Positions 42,849-52,053 of a stretch of DNA of 53,426 nucleotides are shown piece after piece. Position 1 is the stretch's first letter, and each line of letters opens with the position of its first letter. Origin of the DNA: Pseudomonadota bacterium (GTDB lineage: Bacteria; Pseudomonadota; Alphaproteobacteria; Rhizobiales; Hyphomicrobiaceae); contig JAEZRM010000035.1 in assembly GCA_023412805.1 (NCBI GenBank), positions 1-53,426 on the forward strand. The letters are read 5' to 3'. Made by a program: the position numbers and the translations under genes. The notes under the pieces are model-generated. The model made no database searches and had not been told where the DNA came from. It saw only the letters and a program-made list of their open reading frames with translations.

Positions 42849-43784
42849 GTGAGCGAGTCCGAAGGGCACGGACGGCGTCCAGAATTGGACGGCGCCGGGG
42901 CGGCAGCGGCGGGAAATCTCAGGGCCATCGCTGCGATGTCGCTCGCCATGGCCTCGTTCGCGTGCGGCGATACGCTCATGAAGCTCGCGTCGACGAGCCT
43001 GCCGACGAGCCAACTCCTTTTTCTTCGTGGTCTCGTCGTGTTCTTGGTCTCGTTCTTCGTGGCGTTCCTGACCGGCGCGCTGAGAGAAGTGCGCCATGTC
43101 GTCGAACGGGCCATGGCGGGGCGCATCATCGGCGACGTCAGCAGCGGATGGCTTTTTCAGACTGCGCTCGCCCGCTTGCCTTATGCCGACCTCACGGCCA
43201 TCGGCCAGCTCAGTCCCATGGCGCTTACGGCGGCGTCGGCGGTCTTCCTCGGCGAGCGCGTCGGCTGGCGCCGCTGGACGGCAACGGCGGTCGGCCTTGT
43301 CGGCATCCTGATCATCGTGCGGCCTGGCGGATCGACGTTCAGTTGGTGGGCGCTCGTCGGCATTGCTTCGGTCCTCTGCACGACATTGCGCGATCTATCC
43401 ACGCGCGGGATCAACCGGCGCGTGCCGGCGATCCTGATCATGACGCTCTCGGCGGGTGCGGTCACCGTGGCCGCTCTGGCTGTGGCACCATTCTCCAACT
43501 GGCAGTGGCCAAGCCCGACGCTGATGCTCATGCTGTGTGGCGCGGCCGTATTCAGCTTATGCGGCCAGCTCGGAGTCATCATAGGCATGCGTACGGGCGA
43601 GGTGTCGGCCGTCGTGCCTTTCCGCTATACGATCATCCTGTTCTCGATCGTTTCGAGCGTGTTCGTCTTCGGGTATTTGCCCGATGGGCTGACGCTGCTC
43701 GGGATCGCGATCGTCGTTTCGGCCGGCCTCTACACCTTCTATCGGGAGCAGAAGCTACGCCGGCTTGTGGCACGACAATCCTGA
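42849..43784 (+). CDS. EamA/DMT family transporter, first of three
   Basis: A 311-residue inner-membrane carrier of the drug/metabolite transporter superfamily with two EamA repeats (about 25-155 and 170-300) and ten predicted helices. Repeat 1 has MASFACGDTLMKLAS and LTAIGQLSPMALTAASAVFLGERVGWRRW; repeat 2 has GEVSAVVPFRYTIILFSIVSSV. The N-terminus is charged (SESEGHGRRPE). GTG start with GGGGAGG upstream. Clearly similar to the next two genes: the blocks ERVGWRRWTATAVGLVGI and the ADLTAIGQLSPMALTA stretch recur. Direction and substrate are unknown. Confidence 0.9.
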   Translation: MSESEGHGRRPELDGAGAAAAGNLRAIAAMSLAMASFACGDTLMKLASTSLPTSQLLFLRGLVVFLVSFFVAFLTGALREVRHVVERAMAGRIIGDVSSGWLFQTALARLPYADLTAIGQLSPMALTAASAVFLGERVGWRRWTATAVGLVGILIIVRPGGSTFSWWALVGIASVLCTTLRDLSTRGINRRVPAILIMTLSAGAVTVAALAVAPFSNWQWPSPTLMLMLCGAAVFSLCGQLGVIIGMRTGEVSAVVPFRYTIILFSIVSSVFVFGYLPDGLTLLGIAIVVSAGLYTFYREQKLRRLVARQS

Positions 43785-43866
43785 AGACTGCGATGACATG
43801 AGAATCCGGACAGGAACGATCCGGAAGCGCGTGAAGTCGGCCTGAGTGTCGGCGAGGGAGGTTGAG

Positions 43867-44805
43867 GTGGTCAGCGGTTCATCCGAGCAGAGCATTCGTG
43901 CGCCGGCCGCCGCGCACGCGCCGCAGTACAACAACCTGCTGGCCATTGTCGCCGTCACGGGCGCGGGCTTTTTCCTCATTGCCTCGGATGCGTGCCTGCG
44001 GATTGCTTCTTCCGAGCTTCCGCTCGGGCAGGTTGTCTCGGTGCGCGGGTTCGTTGGCTGCGCAGTACTCGCCTTTGCCGCATGGACGCAGTCGGCGCTG
44101 CGCTGGCATCCGGCACTCTTGAAGCCCGCGGTTGGTTTGCGCGTCGCCGGCGAACTCGGTGCAGCGCTCTTGTTCATTGCAGCCATCCTGCGCATGCCGT
44201 TCGCCAATGCTGCGGCCATCCTCCAGTTCATTCCCCTCGTCACCACGGTCGTGGCCGCCAGCCTCTTCGCCGAGCGTGTGGGCTGGCAACGCTGGACGGC
44301 CGGTGCCGTCGGCCTCGTCGGCGTGCTCCTGGTGCTGCAGCCCGGCACGAGCGGTTTCACATGGTGGTCGCTGCTCGCCGTCGCGGCCATGCTCTGCATG
44401 TCTTTGCGCGATCTGGCGACCACACGCATCGACCGCAGCGTGCCGACGCTGCTCGTCGGAACGGTCTCGGCTGCCGGCGTGGGCGTCGGAGGCCTTTTCC
44501 TGCTGCCCTTCGCGAGCTGGTCGTGGCCATCAGGCGAGGCGGCACTGCTCGTGCTCGCCAGTGGCGTGTTTGTCGCCGGCGGCTTCTATTGCATGGTCCA
44601 GGCCATGCGCCTCGGCGAGATTTCGGCTGTCGCACCCTTCCGCTACGGCACTATGCTGTGGGCATTGCTGGTCGGCATCATCGTCTGGGGCGAGATTCCG
44701 AACTTCCTCGCCGTCGTCGGCATCCTCATCGTCATTGCTGCCGGCCTCGCCATGCTCGCCCACGAGCGCCGTCTGCGGGCGCGGCGTCTACAGGATCGGC
44801 AGTGA
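43867..44805 (+). CDS. EamA/DMT family transporter, second of three
   Basis: A 312-residue ten-helix EamA carrier. The start is placed at GTG 43867 because GGGAGG lies 5 bases upstream; an earlier in-frame GTG at 43846 lacks a site. Repeat 1 has MPFANAAAILQFIPLVTTVVAA and FAERVGWQRWTAGAVGLVGV; repeat 2 has MRLGEISAVAPFRYGTMLWALLVG. It shares these blocks with the first and third genes, indicating tandem duplication. It ends 2 bases before the next start. Confidence 0.9.
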   Translation: MVSGSSEQSIRAPAAAHAPQYNNLLAIVAVTGAGFFLIASDACLRIASSELPLGQVVSVRGFVGCAVLAFAAWTQSALRWHPALLKPAVGLRVAGELGAALLFIAAILRMPFANAAAILQFIPLVTTVVAASLFAERVGWQRWTAGAVGLVGVLLVLQPGTSGFTWWSLLAVAAMLCMSLRDLATTRIDRSVPTLLVGTVSAAGVGVGGLFLLPFASWSWPSGEAALLVLASGVFVAGGFYCMVQAMRLGEISAVAPFRYGTMLWALLVGIIVWGEIPNFLAVVGILIVIAAGLAMLAHERRLRARRLQDRQ

Positions 44806-44807
44806 TC

Positions 44808-45716
44808 ATGAGTGCGCAAGGCGATCACGCGACATCGAACCTGCGCGCCATCGGCGCCATGCTCGTCGGTCAGGCAAGCTTCACGTTCAATGATGCGCTC
44901 ATCAAGCTCGCGGCCACAGGCCTCCCGGGCGGGCAGGCCATCTTCATGCGCGGCGTAATGGCGATCCTGGTTTCGCTCTCGGTGTGTCTGGCCGTCGGCG
45001 CCTTCAAGTTTGCGCCGTTGCGCGGACAGGGGCGCATTCTCACATTGCGCAACATCGGCGAAGTCGGCTCGACGTTCTTCTTTCTGTTCGCGCTCTTTCA
45101 CATGCCCATCGCCACCGCGACAGCGATCCTCCAGTTGATGCCGCTCGCCATGACGGCCGGGGCGGCCATCTTTCTCGCCGAGCCCGTTGGCTGGCGGCGC
45201 TGGCTTGCGGCGCTCGTCGGCCTGCTCGGCGTCATGATCGTCATCAGGCCCGGCAGCGATGCCTTTAACGCCTACTCCCTCCTCGCGCTCTCGGCTGTTG
45301 CCTTCTCGGTGCTGCGCGATCTCTCGACGCGCCGGATCGGCCATCAGGTCCCAGCAATCCTGCTCGTCACCATCTCCGCCTTCACGGTGACGACAGCCGC
45401 TGCCGGCTTCGCGCTCGTCGAAGACTGGGTCGTGCCCACGCTGCAGAGCATGCTGCTTCTGCTTTGTTCGGCCCTGTTCCTGCTCGGCGGCTACTACTTC
45501 ATGGTCCATGCCATGCGCTACGGCGAGGTGGCGGTCGTCTCGCCATTCCGCTACTCCGTGATCATCTGGGCCGTCCTCGCCGGTATCCTCATCTGGGGGG
45601 AATGGCCGGATGCGCCCGCACTCATCGGCACGGGCGTGGTTGTTGCTGCGGGCCTCTACACGTTCATGCGCGAGCGCACGCAGAAGATGCGCGCAGCCAG
45701 GAAAGGCGCTGGATAA
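44808..45716 (+). CDS. EamA/DMT family transporter, third of three
   Basis: A 302-residue ten-helix EamA carrier. Repeat 1 contains MPIATATAILQLMPLAMTAGA and EPVGWRRWLAALVGLLGV; repeat 2 contains MRYGEVAVVSPFRYSVIIWAVLAG. It begins 2 bases after the second carrier and its TAA stop overlaps the ATG of the CoA-transferase (TAATG), so the last carrier and the enzyme are translationally coupled. That coupling is the best evidence that the transported compound and the CoA-transferase substrate are related. Confidence 0.9.
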   Translation: MSAQGDHATSNLRAIGAMLVGQASFTFNDALIKLAATGLPGGQAIFMRGVMAILVSLSVCLAVGAFKFAPLRGQGRILTLRNIGEVGSTFFFLFALFHMPIATATAILQLMPLAMTAGAAIFLAEPVGWRRWLAALVGLLGVMIVIRPGSDAFNAYSLLALSAVAFSVLRDLSTRRIGHQVPAILLVTISAFTVTTAAAGFALVEDWVVPTLQSMLLLLCSALFLLGGYYFMVHAMRYGEVAVVSPFRYSVIIWAVLAGILIWGEWPDAPALIGTGVVVAAGLYTFMRERTQKMRAARKGAG

Positions 45717-46948
45717 TGAAGCACGATACCGAGCGCGACGGGCCGCTCGCGGGCCTCAAGGTCATCGATTGCGCGACGGTGTTCGCTGGTCCGCTGACGG
45801 CCATGGTGCTCGCGGACTTCGGCGCCGATGTCGTCAAGATCGAGCATCCCGATGGCGACGCACTCCGCAAGATGGGCCAAGCTAAGGATGGACACGGCCT
45901 CTGGTTCAAGGTCACGGGCCGCAACAAGCGCTGCATCGTGCTCGACCTGCATGATGACGACGGCAAGGCGGCGTTCCTTCAGCTTGTGAAGGATGCGGAC
46001 GTGCTCATCGAGAATTTCCGCACGGGCACGCTTGAGCGCTGGGGCCTCGGCTGGGATGTGCTCTCCGATTTGAACCCGCGTCTGATCATGCTGCGCGTCA
46101 CGGGTTTCGGCCAGACCGGGCCTTATCGTCATCGCGCGGGCTTCGGCACCATCGCTGAAGCCTTCTCGGGCTTTGCGCATATCACGGGAGAGGCGAGCGG
46201 CCCGCCGACGCTGCCGCCTTTCGGGCTCGCCGATGGCGTCGCGGCTTATCACGGTGCCTTCGCCGTCATGTTCGCGATCTACGAGCGCGATGTGCAGGGC
46301 AGTGGCAAAGGTCAGGTGATCGATCTGTCGCTCTACGAGCCGCTCTTCTCGCTGCTCGGCGGGCAGACGTCCACATACGACCAGCTCGGCATTGTGCAGA
46401 AGCGCTCGGGCAACCGCTCCGCAAACAACGCGCCGCGCAATGCCTATGTCACCAAGGACGGGCGCTGGGTGTCGCTCTCGGCCGCCGCGCCGAGCATCAC
46501 GCGCCGTGTGCTCGAGCTGACGGGTGGTCCCGGCACGGCGGATGATCCGCGTTTCCGCACGAATGCGGACCGTGTGCGCAACATCGAGGAAGTGGATGCC
46601 ATCGTCGGCGGCTGGATTGCCAGGCACACGCTCGCGGAAGTGCTGGATGCTTTCGAGAAAGCCGAGGCGGCGATCGGGCCTGTCTACGATATTGCCCAGA
46701 TCTGCGAGGATCCGCAGTATCTCGCGCGCGAAAGTGTCACGACAGTTCAGGATGCCGATCTCGGCCCGCTCAGGATGCAGAACGTGTTTCCGCGGATGCT
46801 GCGCACGCCGGGCCGCATCAAGCACGCAGGCCCGCGCGTCGGCGAGCACCAGCGCGAAGTGCTCGATGAACTCGTCGAGCGCGGACTGTCCGCCGAAGTC
46901 GCCGCACGGCTCCGCGCCAAGGGGGCAAGCGGCGATAAGCCGGACTGA
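45716..46948 (+). CDS. CaiB/BaiF family (class III) CoA-transferase
   Basis: A 410-residue family III CoA-transferase that moves CoA between carboxylic acids through an aspartyl-CoA intermediate. The N-terminus GPLAGLKVIDCATVFAGPLTAMVLADFGADVVKIEHPDGD is typical (in blocks). The catalytic Asp is Asp173 in FGLADGVAAYHG; GFGQTGPYRHRAGFG and RSANNAPRNAYVTKDG follow. The acid substrate (for example succinate, formyl, carnitine-like or itaconate-type acids) cannot be told from sequence. Its start overlaps the third EamA gene by one base. Confidence 0.93.
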   Translation: MKHDTERDGPLAGLKVIDCATVFAGPLTAMVLADFGADVVKIEHPDGDALRKMGQAKDGHGLWFKVTGRNKRCIVLDLHDDDGKAAFLQLVKDADVLIENFRTGTLERWGLGWDVLSDLNPRLIMLRVTGFGQTGPYRHRAGFGTIAEAFSGFAHITGEASGPPTLPPFGLADGVAAYHGAFAVMFAIYERDVQGSGKGQVIDLSLYEPLFSLLGGQTSTYDQLGIVQKRSGNRSANNAPRNAYVTKDGRWVSLSAAAPSITRRVLELTGGPGTADDPRFRTNADRVRNIEEVDAIVGGWIARHTLAEVLDAFEKAEAAIGPVYDIAQICEDPQYLARESVTTVQDADLGPLRMQNVFPRMLRTPGRIKHAGPRVGEHQREVLDELVERGLSAEVAARLRAKGASGDKPD

Positions 46949-46966
46949 ATAACGCCTCTGCAACTC

Positions 46967-46990
46967 AGGGCGCTTCGCACGCGCGCCCTT
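46967..46990 (+). terminator. Weak hairpin after the CoA-transferase
   Basis: 7-bp stem AGGGCGC (46967-46973) / GCGCCCT (46983-46989) with a 9-base loop, followed by only TTG. It lies 18 bases past the stop. Its 3' end overlaps the candidate -35 box of the next gene, so it may act as both. Confidence 0.35.
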
Positions 46991-47020
46991 GACCTTTGGG
47001 CGCGCCCCCCGATCTATTCT
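46989..47020 (+). promoter_or_regulatory. Candidate promoter of ycjX-ycjF
   Basis: TTGACC (46989-46994) matches a -35 box; a -10-like ATCTAT lies 17 bases later (47012-47017), overlapped by TATTCT (47015-47020). The start of ycjX is about 50 bases downstream. It is a visual match only. Confidence 0.4.
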
Positions 47021-47070
47021 CTGCGCGTGGCGCCTGCGCGGGCCACACGGCAGCAGAACAAGGACGCCCC

Positions 47071-48531
47071 TTGCCCCTTTCTTCCGTTACTCAGGCGACC
47101 GGCGCGGCACTCCGCGAGGCATCGAGCTATCTCGCCGACCTCGTGACGCCGAGCGTGCGCCTTGGCGTGACAGGGCTCTCGCGCTCGGGCAAGACGGTTT
47201 TCATCGCTGCCCTCGTGCGCAATCTGACGCTCGGCGGTCGCCTGCCGTTCTTCTCGGTTGCGAGCGAACAGCGGCTCATTCGCGCCTATCTGGAGCCCCA
47301 GCCCGACGACAGCGTGCCGCGCTTTGCCTATGAGGAACACCTCGCGGCGCTCGCGCGCGATCCGCCGCAATGGCCCGAGAGTACGCGCCGCATCAGCCAG
47401 CTCCGTGTGACCATCGAATACTCGTCGGCCAGTGCGGTGCGCCGCACATTCATGTCGAACCGCCTGCACCTCGACATCGTGGATTATCCGGGCGAGTGGC
47501 TGATCGACCTGCCGATGATGGCGCAGTCCTATGCCGATTGGTCGGCGGAAGCGCTGGCACTCGCCGAGGCTCCGCGCCGCGCGACAGCGGCGGCTGCGTT
47601 CCTGGCCTTCGTGCGCGGGCTCGGCAGCGAGGCGGAACAGGACGAGCAGGTGGCCATTCGCGGCGCCCGCCTCTTCACGGACTATCTCATCGCCGCCCGC
47701 GCTGCCGATCCGACGCTCTCGATCACCGGCCCGGGCCGCTTTCTACTGCCTGGAGATCTCGAAGGCTCGCCGCTGCTGACGTTCTTCCCGCTTCCACTAG
47801 AAGCAGGTGGCGCAACGCGCAGCGGCACGGCGCAGATGCTGGAGCGCCGTTTCGAGTCCTACAAGACCCACGTCGTGCGGCCTTTCTTCCGCGATCACTT
47901 CAGTCGTCTCGATCGCCAGATCGTTCTCGTTGATGCACTGTCCGCGCTCAATAGTGGTCCCGAGGGCGTTGCCGATCTGGAAGCGACTTTGACATCGGTC
48001 CTCGGCGCATTCCGCCCGGGCCGCGCGAGCTGGCTCGGGCAGCTCTTCTCACCGCGCATCGACCGCATTGCCTTCGCCGCCACCAAGGCCGATCATCTTC
48101 ACAGCGCCAATCACGATCGCCTAGAAGCCATCCTTGGCGCGCTGACGGCCCGCGCGGAGGCGCGCGCTGCGAGTGCCGGCGCCGACATCAAAGCCTTGGC
48201 CATCGCAGCCCTGCGCGCGACCAAGGAGGGCGAAGTCATGCGCGACGGCCAGCGCCTGCCTTGCATTATCGGTACGCCCCTTGCGGGAGAAAAGATCGGC
48301 GGCGAAATCTTCGATGGTAAGCGGTCGGCAGCCGTGTTTCCGGGCGATCTGCCATCGCCCGATGCCGTGACAGCAGAGGTGGCCGGCGCCGGTTTCAAGG
48401 ATGATGTGCACGTCGTGCGCTTTGCGCCGCCGCGCATCATCACCGAGACGCCTTCCGGTCTTGTCGCGCCCTGGCCGCACGTGCGTCTCGATCGTGCGCT
48501 CGAATTTCTCATCGGAGATCGCCTCCAATGA
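47071..48531 (+). CDS. ycjX: YcjX family P-loop protein (DUF463)
   Basis: A 486-residue P-loop GTPase-like protein of the YcjX family, cytoplasmic, linked in enterobacteria to the phage-shock/stress regulon together with YcjF. Walker A GLSRSGKT is at about 35-42; HLDIVDYPGEWLIDLPMM carries the Walker B-like Asp; FAATKADHLH is the NKxD-like motif. The start is TTG at 47071, with AAGGA 7 bases upstream, because further upstream codons lie within the promoter. The stop overlaps the ycjF start by 4 bases (ATGA). Confidence 0.9.
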   Translation: MPLSSVTQATGAALREASSYLADLVTPSVRLGVTGLSRSGKTVFIAALVRNLTLGGRLPFFSVASEQRLIRAYLEPQPDDSVPRFAYEEHLAALARDPPQWPESTRRISQLRVTIEYSSASAVRRTFMSNRLHLDIVDYPGEWLIDLPMMAQSYADWSAEALALAEAPRRATAAAAFLAFVRGLGSEAEQDEQVAIRGARLFTDYLIAARAADPTLSITGPGRFLLPGDLEGSPLLTFFPLPLEAGGATRSGTAQMLERRFESYKTHVVRPFFRDHFSRLDRQIVLVDALSALNSGPEGVADLEATLTSVLGAFRPGRASWLGQLFSPRIDRIAFAATKADHLHSANHDRLEAILGALTARAEARAASAGADIKALAIAALRATKEGEVMRDGQRLPCIIGTPLAGEKIGGEIFDGKRSAAVFPGDLPSPDAVTAEVAGAGFKDDVHVVRFAPPRIITETPSGLVAPWPHVRLDRALEFLIGDRLQ

Positions 48532-49574
48532 ACAGCGCGAATTCCGATCCGCGTCGGCCGCGTGCTTTCTCGGCCTCCGAGGCCGAGATCATCGAGCCGG
48601 CAGCGCCGCAGGAAGAAGTTGCGAGTGACGGTGCACCCGCCCGTCCGATACCACCTGCGGGTCTGCAGATTCCGACATTCGAGGATATTGGCCGCGGTAT
48701 CAATTGGGGCACGTGGCTCCTCTCAGCCATGGTGACGCTCGGCAGCATTGCTTTCGGCGTGTGGTTCTCACGCTTCGTGTCAGTGGCGATCGCGCGCGAC
48801 GACTGGATCGGCTGGATCTCGTCCGGTCTTGCCGTCGTGATCGTCGTTGCGCTCGTTATGCTAGTGCTGCGCGAGCTTGTTGGCTTCGTGCGTCTGCGCC
48901 GTCTTGGGAAGATCAGGGCCGTCGCCGAGAAAGCGCTGCGCGAGCGCAATCTCAGCGAAGAGCGTGAAACCATTCACGCCATTCGCCGCCTGCTCGCGGG
49001 GCGCTCGGAGCTGCGCTGGCATCTGGCACGCCTCGACGAGCACGCCCGCGACGTGCGCGATCCGGGCGATCTCATGCGCCTTGCCGATCGCGATCTCATG
49101 CTCGTCATTGACGGTGAGGCGCGGCGGCTCGTCGCCAAAGCTGCAAAGCGCGTCACGGTGGTAACCGCGATCAGTCCGGCAGCTTTCGTCTCGGTCGGCT
49201 ATGTGCTGGTTGAGAACCTGCGTCTGCTGCGCAATCTTGCCGGCCTGTACGGCGGGCGCCCAGGATTTGCCGGTACGGCGCGACTGGCGCGCATGGTAGT
49301 GACGCATATCGTCGCCACGGGCAGCATTGCGCTGACGGATGATCTCCTCGGACAGTTTCTCGGCCAGGATCTCCTGCGCCGCGTGTCGCGCCGTCTTGGC
49401 GAGGGCGTGTTCAACGGTGCGCTGACGGCGCGCATCGGCGCCGCTGCCGTCGAAGTGACGCGTCCGTTGCCCTTCATCGAGGCGCCACCCGTGCGCGTGC
49501 GCGACTTCCTCGGCGAACTCATGCGGCGGACGCCGGGCACGGGGAGCGGCGGCGCAAAACCGCCGCCTGCATAG
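48528..49574 (+). CDS. ycjF: YcjF family membrane protein (DUF697)
   Basis: A 348-residue inner-membrane protein with two N-terminal helices (about 58-80 and 88-112), a central coiled region and a C-terminal DUF697 segment (SPAAFVSVGYVLVENLRLLRNLAGLYGGRPG) with a further hydrophobic stretch. It is the conserved partner of YcjX, coupled by an ATGA overlap. It ends tail-to-tail with the GMC gene with no base between the two stops, and no terminator is visible between them. Function: proposed envelope stress role, by analogy. Confidence 0.9.
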   Translation: MNSANSDPRRPRAFSASEAEIIEPAAPQEEVASDGAPARPIPPAGLQIPTFEDIGRGINWGTWLLSAMVTLGSIAFGVWFSRFVSVAIARDDWIGWISSGLAVVIVVALVMLVLRELVGFVRLRRLGKIRAVAEKALRERNLSEERETIHAIRRLLAGRSELRWHLARLDEHARDVRDPGDLMRLADRDLMLVIDGEARRLVAKAAKRVTVVTAISPAAFVSVGYVLVENLRLLRNLAGLYGGRPGFAGTARLARMVVTHIVATGSIALTDDLLGQFLGQDLLRRVSRRLGEGVFNGALTARIGAAAVEVTRPLPFIEAPPVRVRDFLGELMRRTPGTGSGGAKPPPA

Positions 49575-51209
49575 TTATGCGGCAACGATCGGCTCGAGCG
49601 CCGTCTTGCCGCGAATGAGGTCCGATGCCTTGTCGGCGATCATCATCGTTGCGGCATTGAGGTTCGCCGAGAGCATGGTCGGCATGATCGAGGCATCCAC
49701 CACGCGCAGGCCTTCGAGCCCGCGTACGCGGAGCTGATCGTCGACGACCGCGAGCGGGTCGCTTGCCGGACCCATGCGGCACGTACCTGCAGGATGGAAC
49801 GTCGTTGTGCCGCGCTCCTTGGCCGCCCCCAGCAACTCGTCGTCGCTCTGGACTTTGGGCCCGGGAAAATCCTCGCGCTCGAAGTAGGGTTGCAGCGGCC
49901 GGCTCTGCAGCAGATCGCGCGCGAGCTTCATTGCGCCGAGCAGCACGCGGCGGTCGATCTCCTCCGCGAGGTAGTTCGGATTGATGATCGGCGCATCGAA
50001 CGGATCGGCGGAGCGCGCGCGAACCGTGCCGCGGCTCTCGGGCCGTTGCTGCCAGGAGGCGACCGTCATGCCGGGCTCACGCTCGAGTTGGCCTTGCACG
50101 CCCTCCATGTAGCTCGCCGGCGTGAACGTGAACTGGACGTCCGAACTCTCCGCCGTCTCGCCCGAGTGCCAGAAGCCGTAAACGAGCGTCGGGCTCAGCG
50201 CGAGGATACCCTTGCGTTGGAAGGCCCAGCGCGCGACCTCCGTCGCGAGCTTGATGCCGCGTGTGCGCTCGTTGATCGTCTCGATGCTCTTCACGCGGGC
50301 GGCAAAGCGGGGCGCGTAGTGGTCTTTGAGGTTTTCGCCGACGCCTGCAAGCGCATGGCGCACCTCGATACCGAGGCTGTTCAGCAGAGACGGCGGTCCG
50401 ATGCCCGAGATCTGCAGGATTTGCGGTGAATTGTACGTTCCGCCGCAGAGGATCACTTCGCGCGTGGCTCTGAGCGTATGAACGGCGCCATTGCGGCCCC
50501 CTTTGCGATACGTCACGCCCGTGGCACGGCGGCCATCGAGCGTGATGCCCGTGACGTGCACGTCGGTGCGCACATCGAGATTGCCGCGCTTCATGGCCGG
50601 ATGCAGGAACGCCCGCGCGGCGCTCATGCGGCGGCCCTTGTAGATCGTGCGCTGTGCGTAGGCGACGCCTTCCTGGATGCGGCCGTTGTAGTCGGGATTG
50701 CGGGGAATGCCGGCGTCTACGCAGCCCTGGATGAACGCCTCGCAGAGCGGATGGCGATAGTCGATGTCGGTGACGGTGAGCGCGCCGTCACGGCCGCGGT
50801 AGGTCTCGTCGCCGTCGCCGATACGGCGCTCGAGACGCTTGAAATAAGGGAGAACGTCGGCGTAGCCCCAGCCGCGATTGCCGTACTGTGCCCAGGTATC
50901 GTAGTCGCCGCGCTGACCGCGGTTGTAGACGTGACCGTTGATCGAGCTGGAGCCGCCGAGCGTCTTGCCGCGCGGGGCCAGGATGCGTCGGCCGCCCGTC
51001 CATGTGCTCGGCTCCATGTCGTAGAGCCAGTTCACCCGCTTGTCGTAGAAGGTCTTGATGAAACCGGCGGGGATGTGGATGTAGGGATGCCAGTCCGACG
51101 GGCCGGCCTCGAGCACGGCCACCCGCGCGTTCTGGTCCTCACTCAAGCGGTTGGCGACCACCGAGCCGGCGGACCCCGCACCGACGATGACGTAGTCGAA
51201 CGTCTCCAA
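49575..51209 (-). CDS. GMC family oxidoreductase (choline dehydrogenase-like)
   Basis: A 544-residue FAD-dependent alcohol/aldehyde oxidoreductase. The dinucleotide motif FDYVIVGAGSAGSVVANRL is at about 4-22; GMC signature 1 is RGKTLGGSSSINGHVYNRGQ in blocks, and the C-terminal part has FHPAGTCRMG with the active-site His and MLSANLNAATMMIADKASDLI with the partner Asn. The start is TTG with GGGAGGGGAAA upstream. It is often annotated BetA-like, but the betaine-aldehyde partner genes are absent, so the alcohol substrate is unknown. Confidence 0.92.
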   Translation of the reverse strand: METFDYVIVGAGSAGSVVANRLSEDQNARVAVLEAGPSDWHPYIHIPAGFIKTFYDKRVNWLYDMEPSTWTGGRRILAPRGKTLGGSSSINGHVYNRGQRGDYDTWAQYGNRGWGYADVLPYFKRLERRIGDGDETYRGRDGALTVTDIDYRHPLCEAFIQGCVDAGIPRNPDYNGRIQEGVAYAQRTIYKGRRMSAARAFLHPAMKRGNLDVRTDVHVTGITLDGRRATGVTYRKGGRNGAVHTLRATREVILCGGTYNSPQILQISGIGPPSLLNSLGIEVRHALAGVGENLKDHYAPRFAARVKSIETINERTRGIKLATEVARWAFQRKGILALSPTLVYGFWHSGETAESSDVQFTFTPASYMEGVQGQLEREPGMTVASWQQRPESRGTVRARSADPFDAPIINPNYLAEEIDRRVLLGAMKLARDLLQSRPLQPYFEREDFPGPKVQSDDELLGAAKERGTTTFHPAGTCRMGPASDPLAVVDDQLRVRGLEGLRVVDASIMPTMLSANLNAATMMIADKASDLIRGKTALEPIVAA

Positions 51210-52053
51210 TTTCCCCTCCCTGCATCACATCTTGCCCTTGGTGACGACGTGCACGAGCGACGGCGACGTCGTCAAGGCGACGCGGTTGCTCAATCGCGGA
51301 TGTCTGCCCGGCGCGGGCGAGAGCTCAGGTGTGGTTGCGGATCAGATCACGCGCAATCTCAGGTAGTGTAATATTCCTTGCTCAACCAATAATTGCACGG
51401 AGCATCGTGTCATGTCAGCAACGGCCGCGTGTCGTGAATACACCAACGCATGTTGCGCGCACATTTCCGCGCCCCGTACATGGCTCAAATCGAGAGTTGA
51501 ACCGGATTTCGAAAGGGCGCGAAAGTTGGGGAAATCGGGCAGGTGCGTCGCCTCGAATTTGCCCCATTTGGGGCGGCTTTGCCTTGCTTTCTGACGGCTT
51601 CGCGTGTGGTGCTGATATTCTCGATAGTCTGGTTGAGCGCGCGATGTTGGGCTTTGCGCATGCGAGAGAGGGCAATTTGGGGATTACTCGTGAATCTCGG
51701 TTTAGCGCCGAGCGGGAAAGCCTCGTATTACAAGCCCAATTCAATAGCAGCGGATTGCGCTCTGGTCCTGAATACGGCGATGTAACGTATTGATCATTTT
51801 GGATATTTGTTGAGATTGCATGAGGTCAGATGCTGCACGCCACGCGTGTATGTGCCTGATTCGCCACTGAGACTGTTGAAACAGCTCGTTTTCAGGCATT
51901 AGCAGTTTACCGGCCGGTCGGGGCTGAGCTAATCGTTAACTACCGGCAAGGGGTCGATGGCCGAACAGTGGCAGTCGAAGGGCTTGGTCGGCCGGAGACG
52001 GTCTCGCGTCGATAGTGGCGTGTAGTAGCGTTAGCGAAATGGAGTGGTGTCAT
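51210..52053. other. 844-base spacer upstream of the porin
   Basis: No credible gene: several frames of 60-150 codons exist but lack ribosome sites and family blocks. The stretch is more AT-rich than its neighbours, especially from 51780 to 51900. A TTGAAA at about 51873 with TAGCAG 18 bases on is a weak promoter match, and single TTAAC half-sites occur near 51935. It probably carries the long regulated leader of the abundant porin. No tRNA or hairpin terminator was recognised. Confidence 0.5.

Noticed and set aside
51329..51793. Short + strand frames of 60-154 codons in the spacer before the porin
   Set aside because: No ribosome sites, no family features, and low-quality compositions; treated as non-coding.
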